From: Glandiceps talaboti
Taxonomy: Eukaryota > Hemichordata > Enteropneusta > Spengelidae
Direction: 5' to 3'
NCBI RefSeq assembly: GCF_964340395.1
Contig: NC_135557.1
Location: 7,291,709-7,353,708 of the forward strand
DNA: 62,000 nucleotides
This document shows, piece by piece, positions 47,259 to 60,383 of the stretch; position 1 is the first letter of the stretch; each line of letters starts with the position of its first letter. Below the pieces are notes generated by a model. It was not told the DNA's origin, ran no database searches, and saw only the letters and a program-made list of their open reading frames with translations. Both the position numbers and the translations under genes were made by a program.

Positions 47259-49150
47259 ATTTGGTCCCAAGTACACTCATAATACCTATAATCACTCACT
47301 TAATGTCGCTATTAGTCATGTCAGAATAAAAGTGGTGAGTAAGTTGTTCATAAGCATGAATGTAGGCTGCTTTCTCGTGGTACAGCTCAAAACACGTCCC
47401 AATACAGAGAGTTACAAGCACTTTTTACATTGGTCTCTGTGACTGTTTATATTAGAAAGAATGTACTAACACACAAAACCAGGTAAGATACTGTGACTTC
47501 TGGTGTAAATTATGGTCTCTGTGACTGTTTATGTTAGAGTGAATATACTAACAAACAACACAGCTTGTATTGATAATTGAAGGGACCTGTTAATTTCCAA
47601 TGACTTTCACCAACTAAGAGTACTCACATTCACCGAGCTAAGTATATATACCTTGATGCAAAAAACTCACATTTTCAAGAACTTATTCTTAAGCAGTAAT
47701 ATCTGTCATCATAACACAAAGCCAACCCACCTCACCCCCGTCATTGCACAACCTTTGACATTATCTTTCAAGTTGTGACTAACTTTGTATTCCTCACTTG
47801 ATCTTTGACCACATTGGTGTGAAAGTCAGGGCGCGGAGTTAACAGTATTCCTGTGTCCACAAAATACCAATGCTTGTGAAGGGGTTATCGTAATTTGCAA
47901 CAGTAGCCCACTCAGGCTACCACTGATTACGCGATGATTTAAAGGATGGAAGCTTTACAGACATACAAGTATTTTAATAACAAATATATTTACAACAGGG
48001 GAACTCTGTTTTCAGTTCAGGAATATGGAACCATTGTTCACCATCCTAGGGCTATGATTTTCTGAAATTGGTAGCCCACTAGGCCTACCAAAGAAAAGTG
48101 AATTTCTAGTCCTGATATTCCTAAGGTGGCAGGGTTAATTATTTATCAAAGATCTAGAGAAGGTTCAAAGTTTGTAATTGGGTACAGAACAGAATACGTT
48201 TGTTTATCTGGGAGGAGCATTTGATAAACCAGGTAGTTTATCAACACGTAAGCAGTTGTTCACATATATTGTTTACATGTAGGTCTTGCCTAATCCAAAA
48301 AGTATCTTGTGATCCCGTGTTATATTCTTATCCAAGTGACATTGAATCTGCTATGTTTTTTTCTAGTGCGTACGTAAAGCTAGACACCCAGTCTGGGTAA
48401 AACGTGTATTTCTACATAAAGCTCGCAAAAAATTATAACATGAGACAATTTTATTTTGAGGGACCCGGACCTGCTCCAACACCATCCAAACACTATTACA
48501 CAGTGACAATGTACAGTTGCATTCTTGCGTCGGCATTTGGTTGATCATTACGTAAATTTGAAGAAACCACAATCATTAGATAGACGACAAAAATGTTATT
48601 CTGGGTTATATATTACATGTAGGTCATGTTTTGACAACATAATAAGGAAAACTTAAAAATTAAATTTCACAAGTCATGATCACAGATCTGGAGGGACTGT
48701 GATCAACAAAGTATCGCACGGCCCAGAGTGGACTAAGTTTTGCATTGGCATATTATGGTACACTATCTAGAGCTACGTGCGATCTCGCAAGTTTGGTAGA
48801 AATGTCATTGAGTTTACTTATTACTAAGGAAGGTAGCAGCCTAGAACGTATATATTTTGAGTTCATTGTGATGTAATTCTATTTCAATAACAATATATCA
48901 TTTTCACGAACCGTTCACACATGTGAGCTCGCATTTTAGGCAAAATGTCTAGGGCTAATGGAATGTGTACAGACCCTTTTGTTTGCTTGTACTGTTTGGC
49001 ATTTGGCATTTGGCACGTTGCTTCTTTGCATCGTTCAGTGTGCTATCTAATGTCGACACTTTGTGCAACTTGTAAGCCTAATTGACAACTGTTCCAAAGG
49101 TTCTAGCACAACTGAACGTATAAGGTTCATTAGTGTTATAGGTATGGCAA
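47259..49150 (+). other. Intron 7, no gene recognised
   Basis: A short local duplication (TGGTCTCTGTGACTGTTTAT at 47,430 and 47,511) is the only structure noted. Confidence 0.45.
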
Positions 49151-49152
49151 AG

Positions 49153-49197
<45 letters not shown>

Positions 49198-49208
49198 CAG
49201 TGTTTTTT

Positions 49209-49269
<61 letters not shown>
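49153..49269. repeat. (TCTG)n-(TG)n microsatellite
   Basis: About eleven TCTG units, a TTTTTTTG spacer, then more than 25 TG units. Flanking sequence (GACCGATTGCTTTGATATTT) recurs in related form at 50,755 and 30,095, so the microsatellite belongs to a dispersed repeat. Confidence 0.95.
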
Positions 49270-49272
<3 letters not shown>

Positions 49273-49734
49273 CAACTTAGAGTCAACTGCTGGACCGATT
49301 GCTTTGATATTTGGTGGTCATGTTACTTTGGATGTTTAGTTTGGAATTGTTCAAATGAAAATGATCGCATCAGAGATGCACATTTTGTATGGTGGCACAC
49401 AGATGACAGAGAGACAATACAGAGAGAGACGATACATTTGGGAAGAAATAATTGATGTTTTGAGAGCAAAGTATTTAATATAAGGATAAAACTCTTCTTT
49501 CATAGGACAATTTTTTTTTTTTTTTTTTTTGGGGGGGGGGGTTCAAAATAGAAATATTAAAGCAAAAAAAACAACAACAAATGTTGAGACAAAAATATCT
49601 TTTTACAGAGCAAAACATTTATTTGCATAACAAGATTTTTAATTCCTGAGGAAAGTTCCCTTTCGAGAATTAAAAGTTTGTTCTTGGAAAATGAAAGTTT
49701 CATACGAAATATTAAAAAGTTTACTCTTGAAAAA

Positions 49735-49905
49735 TAAAGGTTTTGTTTCAAGGATTTTTTCTTTCATCACTATCTAAAATACAATGACCCCCCCATCCAC
49801 AATTTTCATAAAAGCATGACCCCCCTACTTCCAATTTCAAAAACAGGGTGCCCCCCCCCCCCTTACAAATCCACCCACCAGGCTGAAGAAACTGACCGGT
49901 CCCTA
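49735..49905. mobile_element. Terminal fragment, GGGACCGGTCAG family (inverse of 30,356-30,520)
   Basis: It ends AGAAACTGACCGGTCCCTAAA (49,886-49,905), preceded by C runs and GACCCCCC blocks. The inward 100 bp match 30,400-30,520 in inverse. A T-run followed by a G-run lies at 49,509-49,540. Confidence 0.7.
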
Positions 49906-52900
49906 AAGTCTTAACGAAAATGCCCCAGAGTTTTGATTAGTTGATTGTCATAATATACTGGAAGTCGTACAAAACTCAAAATAGGAACATTTGCACGAGT
50001 ATGGTCAATTAAGGGACTACTAGTATTGTTATAAATTCTAACTTTGATCAAATTACTGTCGTGAACCATCGAATCAGCAAATTTTACAGAATTTAACTTT
50101 GGATTGTGAACGCCTCAGTAGTTTTTGGGTAAAATGTACCTTGAGGAGGCCACTGACAATTTCTCGCAATATGGTCTAAATCCCAATATGCATGTCCCTT
50201 TGTATTGCTCATAATGACATCTGTAACATAAGCGTAGTATCTTATATGGAAACTTCAAATTAATAATCCAAATTCATGCTTGTATGCATCATCAGAACCA
50301 AGTAAACCACTATATAAGATATTATTTAATGTGGAATTGACTTAAATGTATATTGCTACATGTATCATACACAAAATATTAAGAAAGCTCCTTAATTTTG
50401 AAAGAAAGTGTGCATTTTCTTAACATGCGAACCTCGTATGAGGATATATTGCCCATCACAAAAAAAAAGATTTTTAAACTCAACAAATATGGGTAGGTCT
50501 GGTCTGTTGAACAACTTTAGGTATATGTGGGTATTGAGGTATAGAGTATATAGGAGAATCATTGGTGTCCATCAACTGTTTATATTTCATCATCTTCTCC
50601 GAAAGTGACAGTCAGAATTCTTCGATATTTGGTGTGCATGTTCCTTGGGGAGAGGCTATTCAGATTTGTTAATCCCAAGTTGATCTGTGCCATTTTCAAG
50701 TTTTTTATGATTTTTTTTCAAAAAATGATATTTTCATCATCTCCTCAAATACCACTTGTCAGATTGCTTTGATATCTGGTGTGTTGATGTGCAGGGGGTA
50801 GCTTACTCAGATTTGTTAATTTCAAGTCAGCACATCTTCTTTTGTATATTTTATGATTTTTTTTTTGTAATTTAACAAAAAAATTAATATGTTAATGAGC
50901 ATTGTGACCGACGCCATATTGGAAATCAGTCCATGAGACTGCCACTTTTCAAAAGACACTATTGATGTCAAAGAAGCAATGTAATATGTGCTATAGTCAT
51001 AATTCTACGCATTGTGTGCCCAAATGACAAGTGTTTGTTTGAAACAGGGTTGTAAACTTCAAATCCAAATTTTGCACCCCTTCTACATAATCAGCCAGTC
51101 CGCAATACCCTCATTTGCATACAATCTATCCTCGAGGTCTCCAGACAGCGACACTTTGAATGGCATTTTAGATACTGAAAACGCCTAAACTTCAACTGAC
51201 ATCTCTTCTTTCATGCCAGCAAAATAAATTTTGGCATTACATTTAGGAATACCGATTTTCCGACGAATTCGGATGCATACTTGAGGCCCTGAAATTTCGA
51301 CCCGGTTTTTCGCTTATTTTCCTCAATACAGCCTGGAAAGTTTACACATTTCATAAAAAGGTGAACTTTTATGTGTTTTAAATAACCATGGCAAGTAAAT
51401 TTAGTAGGACCATTGTGTAACGGTCCGGACCATTAGAAAATGACTGATTGGATCGAAAGTTGAAACTGGCCTTGTTCGACCGAGCGATTTTCCACAGCCA
51501 GTTAATGTGAGAGTTCTTGGTACTCACTAAATTCACACTTCAGACCCACTATAAAAGTTTGATGTTTTCAGATAACATGTAACTTGTGATTAATTCTATA
51601 ATGTAGTGTAATTTGGAGTGACAGTGAACTAGAATGAAGACAACTTACGTAAGCAAGGCAAGGTATGCCTCGGCCATAAAGGCGTGCAGGTGAAGTTAAG
51701 AGCAGTACGTCAAGTGAATCGACCAAACTCTGTTTATTGGCCGACAGTTTAAATGTATACACAGATAACTAGTGTTGGTTATCTGTGATGTATCGACATG
51801 AGCATGTCTTGCCATTTCCAAAATGAAAATATTTGGCAAGTAAAAATAATTAAAATAATTACAACTTTAATTTGGCTTCAGACTTTGCATTATGTTTTGC
51901 GTATCTTTCCCCATTTTACATGAAAATCCGAATGTTCTCTCTAGTCATGTCAGTGATCATACTGGGGCTGCTTTGAGTACGAGCGAGGTGAAGCATGTTG
52001 AGGTATTTTGTTGAGAATTATAATTATTGTGAAATGTCAAGTACAAGGTTTAATACAATGGAATGATAAAAAAAAAATTGGCTGAGTCTGCTGACAGGCG
52101 ACACTCTGTAAATTTAAATATTAAACGATGTTATGTCTACTACAAGTTGAATGTTGTTGACAATTAAGCTTATGGACAGTGTTTTTGGTTAATTTGTTAG
52201 AAAATTGAAATTCGAATTGCCTCAAAATTATTTTAGTTCCCTAGTTTATTTCATTCATTATTAAAATCTTCCAGGTTAAAGCTGTAAGACACTGGAATTA
52301 TTTATAGCCAACCTCAAAAATTTTGTGTGTGCACGTGCGTGCGCATTTCCCAGTCATTATTTTTCTGAGATTTTGTGTAATTTTCATAACAGTAATTTTT
52401 TTTTATAAAATGGCGACTATGGTATAAAAGTAAAATATTTTACCAACTTTCTGTGTAAAATGTGTTTAATAGTGAGACATCATATGAAACCACTAACCAC
52501 TTTATTACATCGCTACCAAAATAAAAACTGAGTTATTCTGACCGATAGGTCGCTTGTTTTATTTTTCTTCCGGCCTCAGTGCATAACTCAAACAATGTGA
52601 TACATATATACTTCATTCAAGTGTCTACTCCTATATTATCTGATGTAAGCTATCTTTTGAGATGGTGACCTTTGACCACTGTTTGGGGCAGGTCCACGTT
52701 AAATGGGTATGCATGCTTGATATTTTCACCGAAATGGAGGCGTTTTTCGTCGGCCATCTAGGTGCGTGGAATCGTAAAAAAGGGAATAACATTTAGTGCA
52801 TCCAAGTTCACATGTGTTACTAATCTGAGCATACACAGATTAACCAAACACAAGCCGTCTATGCACACATGGTAAATCCCAATAAAGAAGTATATTGTGT

Positions 52901-53540
52901 GTATTCCTTTATCACCAAATGTCAGCACACATGCTACGGTAAATAACTGTTACAGTATTCACAAATTAGGGCAAACAGTGTACGTGCAGTGTATGGATTA
53001 AGTGTCCTTGAAGGTATAACCTCCTGAATTTCGAAAATAAGGGGGTGTTCATGCAGTGAACTTCTCCCAGATTCATAAATATGTTTTTCCTTGAAATAAT
53101 CCGTAAAAAGGGATACATTTAAAATTTTGCTAACAAGCATGTGTATCCACCGATCAAGGGACTGCAGCAGCCAGGCGTTGACCTTGACTTTCAGAACTAA
53201 GTATCAAAATTAAACAAATTGATGAGTTCCACTGACACATTGTCATGTTAAAATGTTGAAAATGTCTTTCAAAAATTATGTTTACAAGTAATTATATTGA
53301 AGGGAAGTAGTATACGTAAGCATTACTTATGTGCACGTGTAATGTCTACTGATAAAAAAACTACATTACTGCATAACTAATAAAACACTTCAAAACATGA
53401 CTCTATTCATGTGTTTAACCTCTTGTAATATTGGCAAATTTCATTTGAATGTTTTCGCCTGTCTATCAGCTTGTTTGTTAATTATTTGTTTGTTTGTGAT
53501 GTTACAAGATGGCGCCATATTATATGACGACAATTCATGC
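49906..53540 (+). other. Intron 7, dispersed repeat fragments only
   Basis: Two related segments (50,620-50,720; 50,735-50,880) share TTGATATYTGGTGTG, ATTCAGATTTGTTAAT and TTTTTATGATTTTTTTT words. The piece at 52,570-52,690 belongs to the repeat seen at 27,640 and 29,985. No coding evidence. Confidence 0.5.
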
Positions 53541-53579
53541 TGTGCTCTCACCTTTTTTGTCGTTTTTATCCTAGTACTC

Positions 53580-56460
53580 TTGCTGATGTTTCTACCTTCT
53601 TCGTCTATGACAAGAACAGAATAGATGAGCTTAAACTTCAACCTAGCCGTCATTCTTGCAACTTTCCGTTTTGTGCCCCACCAAACAATGAGAACCATAA
53701 TACATCCCCTCTTCCTAGCATTCACCTCGCAAACTTGCAATCTATCAACAACAAACCGGATGAGCTATTTTGTCCTATCCCGACGCAGTGTCAATAATTG
53801 CCGGTGACTCCAATCACACAAACCTCAAGGATAGGAGGTGTTACCGAAGTTCCATCAATACGTCACTTGTGTAACTCGGGACCAGAAGATTCATATTTGT
53901 TGTTATTCAACCATCAAAGGCGCATACCGTTTTCTGCCTCATCCTCACTATGGTAAATCAGACCACTCCTCAACATTTATTGTACCTGCATATAAACAAC
54001 AATTGAAGTCTGCAAAACCAACAACAAGATCTGTTCAGTGCTGGTCTGGCGATTCAGTTATGTCTCTTCAAGGCTGCCTGGAATCCACTGATTGGTCAGT
54101 ATTCAAGCACATCCTCAGATCTCAACGAACATACGTCTGCATAGCTTCGTTCATCCCAAATATATTCATACGTATCTATCCCAATCAGAAACCATGGTTC
54201 AATATCAATATTCACGTTGAACTTAAGGCAAAGTCCAATGCATTCAAGGCAAATAATGTCGCTGCTTATAAGAAGCCAAATATGAACTGAACAAAGCAAT
54301 TCGATCTTCTAAATGACAATATCGGGAAAAACTGGAAAATCATCTCAAAGATAATGACTCGCCATGGTTATGGAAAGGACTGGAAGCAGTTACATTGTAT
54401 AAAAGCAAATGTAATGCAATAGTTGATACCGATACAAGTCTTCCTGATCATTTAACTGACTCCTATGCTCGTTTTGACAAGGTGAACTTAGATCCCCCCG
54501 TATGCCTCGATAATGACTATCCTCGTGTGTGTGTTTTGTGAGTGTAAATGTACGCAAAGCAGCATGTCCGGACAATATCCTATCTCGAGCCCTTTGTCAC
54601 TGGGCTGAACAGCTGTCGAGTGCATTTGCGGATATATTTAATATCTCACTTTCAGTGTGTTGTGTTATCCCGTTTCAAGAAGTCTACAATAATTCCCGTA
54701 CCGAAGAAATTTTCTGTCAAGTGGTTGAATGACTATAGGCCGGTTGCACTTAAATTTCATCATGAAACGCTTCGAACGCATAGTCCTACACCATATTAAG
54801 TCTATATTACCAAAGTCTATAGCCCATATCAGTTTACATACCGTACCAATCGCTCTGTAGAAGATGCTGTATCAGTTGCACTTCATTCATTATTAACTCA
54901 TCTAGATAAACGTAATTCATATGCTCGAATGCTCTTTGTCGATTTCAGCTCTGCGTGTAACACTAACATTTTATCCAAGTTAGTCATAAAACTTTCTGAC
55001 CTTGGAATTAGCCATTCCATGTGTAGGTTGATCTTACGTTTTCTCTATGATAGGCCACAGATTGTTAAAATTAATAGCAATGTATCTTCTACATTAGTTC
55101 TTAATACAGGAGCTCCTCAGGGTTGTGTCCTAAGTCCTTTACTGTACTCCCTTTTCACCTATGACTGTACTCCCTTGTATGATGAAACGTACTTGTAAAG
55201 TTTGGAGATGACACTACATGTACAGCAAAAGGTTTAATTACTGATAACGACGAGTCTGCGTATACGAGTGAAATTGCAAATTTGGCAAACTGGTGTTGTG
55301 TCAACAATCTTGAACTGAATGTGAACAAAACCAAAGAAGTAATCATCGATTTTAGGGAGGGCAATATGACCCATGCTCCGATTAACATCAATGATAGAAC
55401 AGTTGAAATTGTTTCAATATTTAAGTTTCTTGGCATTCAACTTTCAAATCGTTTGTCTAAGTCTCGGGTACATTACGGTCTGTGATTGTGTATAAAAACA
55501 ATGATATGGTTAAAACGTAAGATAGCATTTCCTACACACTATGAAATTAACACCAGTCCTTCACTACATAATATTCTTTTGAATGCTAGTGAATTTTTTT
55601 TCTGTATGCAAAATGTGGTGATGACGTCATCATTTAAATGTCAAAAACTGCACGTTTGGGAACTATCAAAATCGGGAGGACAAAGACTCCAGAAATCGCC
55701 GAATATAATACATTATTTTCGATTGTTGTGCTACAATATCTAGGTAGAAAGAAATTTCTAAATTAATCAATTTTTAGTAAATCTGGTGTTGAAGTTACCA
55801 GTGTTATGCAAATATAGCTAAAAAATAAAGATAATTAGTCATACAATGAAAAATGATTAATTTAGAAATGTACCCGAGTTGGCAAACTAATACTGATTAC
55901 CTGCTAAAGAGGGCACAACAATGTCTATATTTTCTGAGGCATTTCAAGAAAATTGGCATGAGTAATTCCATTCTAGTCAACTTTTATCACAGTGTTATAG
56001 AGAGTATTTTAACATATGCTATCACAGTCTGGTTCAATAATATATCCAAGGATGAATTGAATACACTTGAGCGGGTTGTGCGGACAGCACAAAGAATCAT
56101 CGGCACAGTATTGCCATCATTACGTTCCATTTATAAGTCACGTACTATGCACACAAGCAAAAGCCGTTATTCAGGATTCTAGCCACCCAGCACATGATAT
56201 CTTTAAACTGTTACCCTCTAGTAGGCGGTATAGGACCATCAGAACAATAACAGAACATTTTAGGAAGAGTTTTTATCCATCTTCGATCCGTATTTTAAAC
56301 CGAATATATATATATAGACATCCACCGCCTGTCTCATTATACTTTGTCTTAATATTGTGTTTTATTGTTTGTTGTGTCATTCTTTTATATTCTTAATTTT
56401 ATTCCCGTTCTTTTATAAGCTCGTGTGAAAAATCAATTTCCAATGCTTTGTTAGCATATG
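53580..56460 (+). mobile_element. Decayed CR1/L2-type LINE (endonuclease and reverse transcriptase)
   Basis: In shifting frames, the N-terminal LPSIHLANLQSINNKPDEL leads to endonuclease remnants (HYGKSDHSSTFIVPAY, near 53,955). The reverse transcriptase follows: STIIPVPKK.., NDYRPVAL, FVDFSSACNT (54,932), GAPQGCVLSPLLYSL (55,109-55,153), a changed catalytic box FGDD (55,201-55,212; usual F-A-D-D), NNLELNVNKTKEVIIDF, FKFLGIQLSN. After an inserted MITE come the thumb region LLKRAQQCLYFLRHFKK and ILTYAITVWFNNIS. It ends in AATAAAGTTATCATTATT and an ATT-rich tail. Many stops and frameshifts make it inactive. The tail abuts the acceptor of the next host exon. Confidence 0.85.
55463..55878. mobile_element. 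416-bp MITE inserted in the LINE
   Basis: The ends CTCGGGTACATT and AATGTACCCGAG are perfect inverse 12-mers. The LINE frame stops at FLGIQLSNRLS on the left and resumes as WQTNTDYLLKR on the right, so the segment is an insertion between adjacent codons. AT-rich interior, no coding. The target duplication is unclear. Confidence 0.8.
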
Positions 56461-56502
56461 GCAAATAAAGTTATCATTATTATCATTATTATTATTATTT
56501 AG

Positions 56503-56799
56503 ATGACGTTACAGATGAAAATGAATACTTAAAACATCAACTGTCTGGGCGTGATATGATTATTGAAAACCTACAAAAGGTTTTGAAGCAATCAGAGAAA
56601 GACAAAGAAGCACTTTTCTACCAAATACGTGCCAAAAAGAGGGAGAACGAAGAAAAGGATGATGCACTGTCAAGTTCAATTCAAGAAGCCAGTTGTCTGG
56701 AAGAAAAGAAAAAGGAAATGCAAGAATATGTTCAAAAACTTGAAAAGGATAAGGACAGTTTACAGAACGTAAAGGAAGGATTGGAAGTGGGTATAAAAG
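56503..56799 (+). CDS. Host gene exon 9: charged helical (coiled-coil-like) segment
   Basis: Acceptor ATTATTATTTAG to 56,502 and donor AAAAG|gtaagag after 56,799. It is 297 bp, phase 1 at both ends, joining exon 8 in frame. It reads DVTDENEYLKHQLSGRDMII then ENLQKVLKQSEKDKEALFYQ and ends KLEKDKDSLQNVKEGLEVGI. Glu/Lys-rich with spaced Leu/Ile, it looks like a coiled coil, suggesting oligomerisation. The donor shows that the protein continues outside the window or in unrecognised exons. Its acceptor tract is the LINE's 3' tail. Confidence 0.75.
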
Positions 56800-57360
56800 G
56801 TAAGAGAAAGTGAATTGTATTGCTGAGAGAGAGACAGGGACAGACAGACAGAGGAGTAAACGAAATCGATTACACATTTAGTAACTATAGTAGTAACTGT
56901 TAGCTTACAATAAAGTTCAATTAACTACTATGTGCAGACCAATTGTTACATCATGACTGTCCTGTGCACATGTACACATAGGAAAGTGCATGCCCCAGTT
57001 GCGCATGCGTAGAAGTCTGTATCATCAATGATTAACTCGACGATGACAATGAAACAGTGTTCAGAGTTCAATGTTAACAATCTCCAATCTCTTATGTTTG
57101 AACTAGGTATTGTTTATCCAGTAACAAGGATTACACAGAATATATTTAGGGTAAATAATGGGTCTCTATTGAACAACAGTTCCAACTAGTGAAAAAGTAT
57201 ATATTAGTAAAACACAATTTAGATATCTATTCAACAGTCCATATTTATAATTAAATCTATGATCACCAGTTTTAGTGTTCAACAGTCCATGTCTTCTGGT
57301 AGATCATTATAGTCTACAGTCCATGTTCCTAAATCAGATTTTAGTATATGTTGACAATAC
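56800..57360 (+). other. Intron after exon 9, no gene recognised
   Basis: A short (GA)/(CAGA) patch lies at 56,825-56,852, with repeated TCAACAGTCCAT words at 57,231, 57,281 and 57,320. No coding segment. Confidence 0.45.
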
Positions 57361-57379
57361 CATCCTCAAACGCTTTCAT

Positions 57380-60120
57380 TAGCATAAGGGGTGAAGCCCC
57401 TCTTTGAGTTAGACAGTCTGCTAAGTCTGCTTTTAGACCACACGAAATCTTTTACACGCTTGTTCTCAGTCAGTTATTTAATACCGCTGATCTCAATTCT
57501 CAAACGCTTATTGCTAACTACTTTAGCGGACTTTACTGCATCATCATGTAATGATTTACAGTCTGTTATGCAGACAGGAGTTATACAATCAGAACTTCGG
57601 TTATTTGTGAGTTCTGCATATAAAGTTGTTGTGAATATCCCCGCGTCAATCCCATCTGCCATTGCTAGTGTCTCTCCAGCCAGAGTACTCCAAACAACTC
57701 TACGTATTTTCCTGAAATGCCAACAGATAGGAGAGTTTTTCCATGTTTTTCCCACAAGTAAAATCAGATATCCCCATTGGTTTCCTCCATCTTGGAGGTT
57801 ATCTAGTGAAACATCACTGTATACAATTAGCGATAGGTCTCCATTAGAATCTTTAGTGTTACTCTATCTGATTTCAACCTTTTGATTACTTTGTTGGCAT
57901 ATAGGATATTGGCAACTGTTCCATCGTTGTAGCTAGATTACATGCATCAAATAGAACATCAGGTCTGCTTTGATGAACAATCCACAATATCTGTCCCACT
58001 TTGGATCGCAATAGTTCTTTTCCATTCTGGATGAGTTGTGATTCTTTTCATAGCTCTGAATCGGTTTAACTGGATACCGTAGAGGTTGTCAGCATAATTA
58101 TCCTGATTGAGTTGTATTTGAACTTTGTCACTGGTCAGTCCAATGTCAATATATTGGAATGCACATCTGTCTTATTTTCCATTACAGAATTTCAAACGTG
58201 TATTCTCTATCACCTTTGTTTCGAATTCGGTGGTTCCCCCAAATAAAGTCATCAACATAGCTGGCCAAATATCCCATTATTTCTCGGTTGTTGTCTATCC
58301 AATAAAATGCAGACGGAATAACTTTTGAAACTTTAGCCCCAGTTTCGATCATGACTGAGTTTACCTTATAGTACCAGTGGAGTGAAACATCCCCCAGTCC
58401 ATACACATATTTTTGAAGATGCCAAAAATTCCCAAGGCACTTGTCTTTCTGTCCTTGTAGGAAGGCAGTTTTGATATCTATGGACTGTGGTTTCCATTCT
58501 CCTTGTGCCACTATTGGCAAGAATTAGCCGCAATGATTCCTTCCTACAAGTTGGTGAATCTTTCGCGATCTTTGTTAACCTCTTCAAAGACTCTGGTAAC
58601 TAATCTTGCTTTTCGCTTTATGTCTTCAGGGGTGGTTTTTAGAGTGTTTACCCATCTTGTCGAGATACATCTCTGCCCATCATCTTGTACTTCTACATAT
58701 ACCTTATTTAGTTTCCAACTGTTCAGTTCTGATAATTTTGCATTTGTTATAGAAATGTCATCTACAACCATGATATTTTCGTCTTGATTTTCAAATGAGT
58801 GGTGCTTTCAGTTATTTCGAGATCAGTAAGTTGATGTAGACCAACCGATTGTTGTTCACCACTCACCTGAGCAGGTCCAGTATACCCAACATTGTACCAG
58901 TTGTTGTTGTTTCCTGTTACTTTACCGGCTCTACTGAGTACTTTAGCTGACAGTTTACAGTCATTATCCTTGTGTATGTATGTTATAACATTGCCAGGTT
59001 TCACTTTGGAAATATCAGTACTATTCCTGATGGCAGTTGTTCTAGCTTCTGGACTGGAACTCTCTTTGTTATTATCAGGTGTATAATCTCCATCACTGTC
59101 TGTATTATATCTGCTTGATTTACAGCCAGCTTTCACTTTCATTGTCTGTTTGTTTAGTCATACCTTTAGTCGTGTTGCTACTACGATTGTCAATGTCATG
59201 ATAGTTGGTTTGCTAATTTCGTTAAGTCGGCTAGGATGACACATACTACTATTCCACCATGTCATACAAGAACTACAGCCCCTTCTTGTCCTATCACTGT
59301 TGCTGGTCCTCTCCATGCAGGATTGTCGGAATGCTTGTGATATATACTCTGTCGCCTGTCAGACATTCACCTGGTGTTTGACGGGTCTATTTTCTGAGTG
59401 CTCTTCTTATTCTTTCCGCACATTCAGTCTCTGTGAATGCTTTCCTAGCAGCATACATGGAATTAATATGGTTACTAACCACTTGACTTGTTGTACCCTC
59501 AAAGGCTGGTGGTTTGTCTACCAAGGCAGATGGCACACTAGGATTTCTTCCATACACCAGCTGGTACGCGCTGTAACCATGAATTTACAGAAACTGTTCT
59601 TTGCAATTAAAGCCTAGTTGAGTGCTGTCTCCCAGTAACAGTTTATGTCTGCTTTAACTTTCCTCATAATGCTTGTGAGTGTCCGATTATGGTCTTAATT
59701 ACCTCAGTGTTCGTTGTTCCTGCACTCAACAACAGTTTCTTAAGTCGAAGATGCATGTCCAAATTAACACTGCAGTTTGGTCAATATCTTATTTTGATCT
59801 TCTTTGCTTGTCTCTTCAGAGATGATTTCATTCTCTTCATCACGTATGTCAAGTTGAGTGTCATTGTTACTTCTGTCATGGATATTTAGACTGTACTGAC
59901 CACTGGATGTAACGTTCAAATCACCAAGTTGGTTGAACATCTCTGCCCTGTCATTAGCCCGATCTAAGACTGTCCCTGCCTGTTTTAGTGAGGTTTTACT
60001 TAGCAGTAAGGGAAGGTCCAAGTCCACCACTTCTGTGTCAATGTTGCAGGAAGTGTCACCTATTTTTGCTGGCAGATTCCCATTCACTATGGACTTCACT
60101 TGGGCCAGTCTTCAAATCTA
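57380..60120 (-). mobile_element. Decayed Ty1/copia retrotransposon
   Basis: On the minus strand the domain order is protease, integrase, reverse transcriptase, RNase H, which defines Ty1/copia. Protease-region remnant: DLPLLLSKTSLKQAGTVLD (60,099-59,764). Integrase remnant: YSAYQLVYGRNPSVPSALVD and MYAARKAFTETECAERIRRA (59,590-59,400). Reverse transcriptase: CISTRWVNTLKTTPEDIK, KARLVTRVFEE, IDIKTAFLQGQKD, KYVYGLGDVSLHWY and YVDDFIWG (58,771-58,182; YVDD at 58,248-58,259). RNase H: VVWSTLAGETLAMADGIDAG and ITDCKSLHDD (57,755-57,474). Several frameshifts and stops occur. LTRs were not identified. The upstream end is cut off by the gypsy element. Confidence 0.85.
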
Positions 60121-60174
60121 AATCCCTATCAATCGGTGTTGTACAAACCTGGGACTTTTGTTTACTATCTAAAT

Positions 60175-60371
60175 TGTAACGATAGTTATCAAAACATTTT
60201 GTACCACATATTGTACGGGTTGTAATGATATGTGCTAGTTGAAAAACGCCCCCAACCTTATTGTATCACTTCCGCTTCCTCTTTTGTTCAAGTTAATAAA
60301 CCACGAATTGAGTTGCATGTAAACTTGATCATGTGTGTCTTCGATGCAGAATATCAACACAAAGCATTACA
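60175..60371 (+). repeat. 5' LTR of the Ty3/gypsy element
   Basis: It starts TGTAACGATAG and ends GCATTACA, immediately followed by the primer-binding site. AATAAA lies at 60,294. The 197-bp size is short for an LTR but workable, and TGTAA..TTACA gives inverse ends. The 3' LTR lies outside the window. Confidence 0.6.
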
Positions 60372-60383
60372 TGGTGCCAGCGG
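60372..60383 (+). promoter_or_regulatory. Primer-binding site TGGTGCCAGCGG
   Basis: TGG-starting 12-mer directly after the LTR end, where the tRNA primer binding site of LTR retrotransposons lies. The tRNA was not determined. Confidence 0.6.

Noticed and set aside
53838-54290. Separate host gene from the 150-codon open frame
   Set aside because: The content (YGKSDHSSTFIVPAY and surroundings) is LINE endonuclease, and it continues into the reverse transcriptase downstream.
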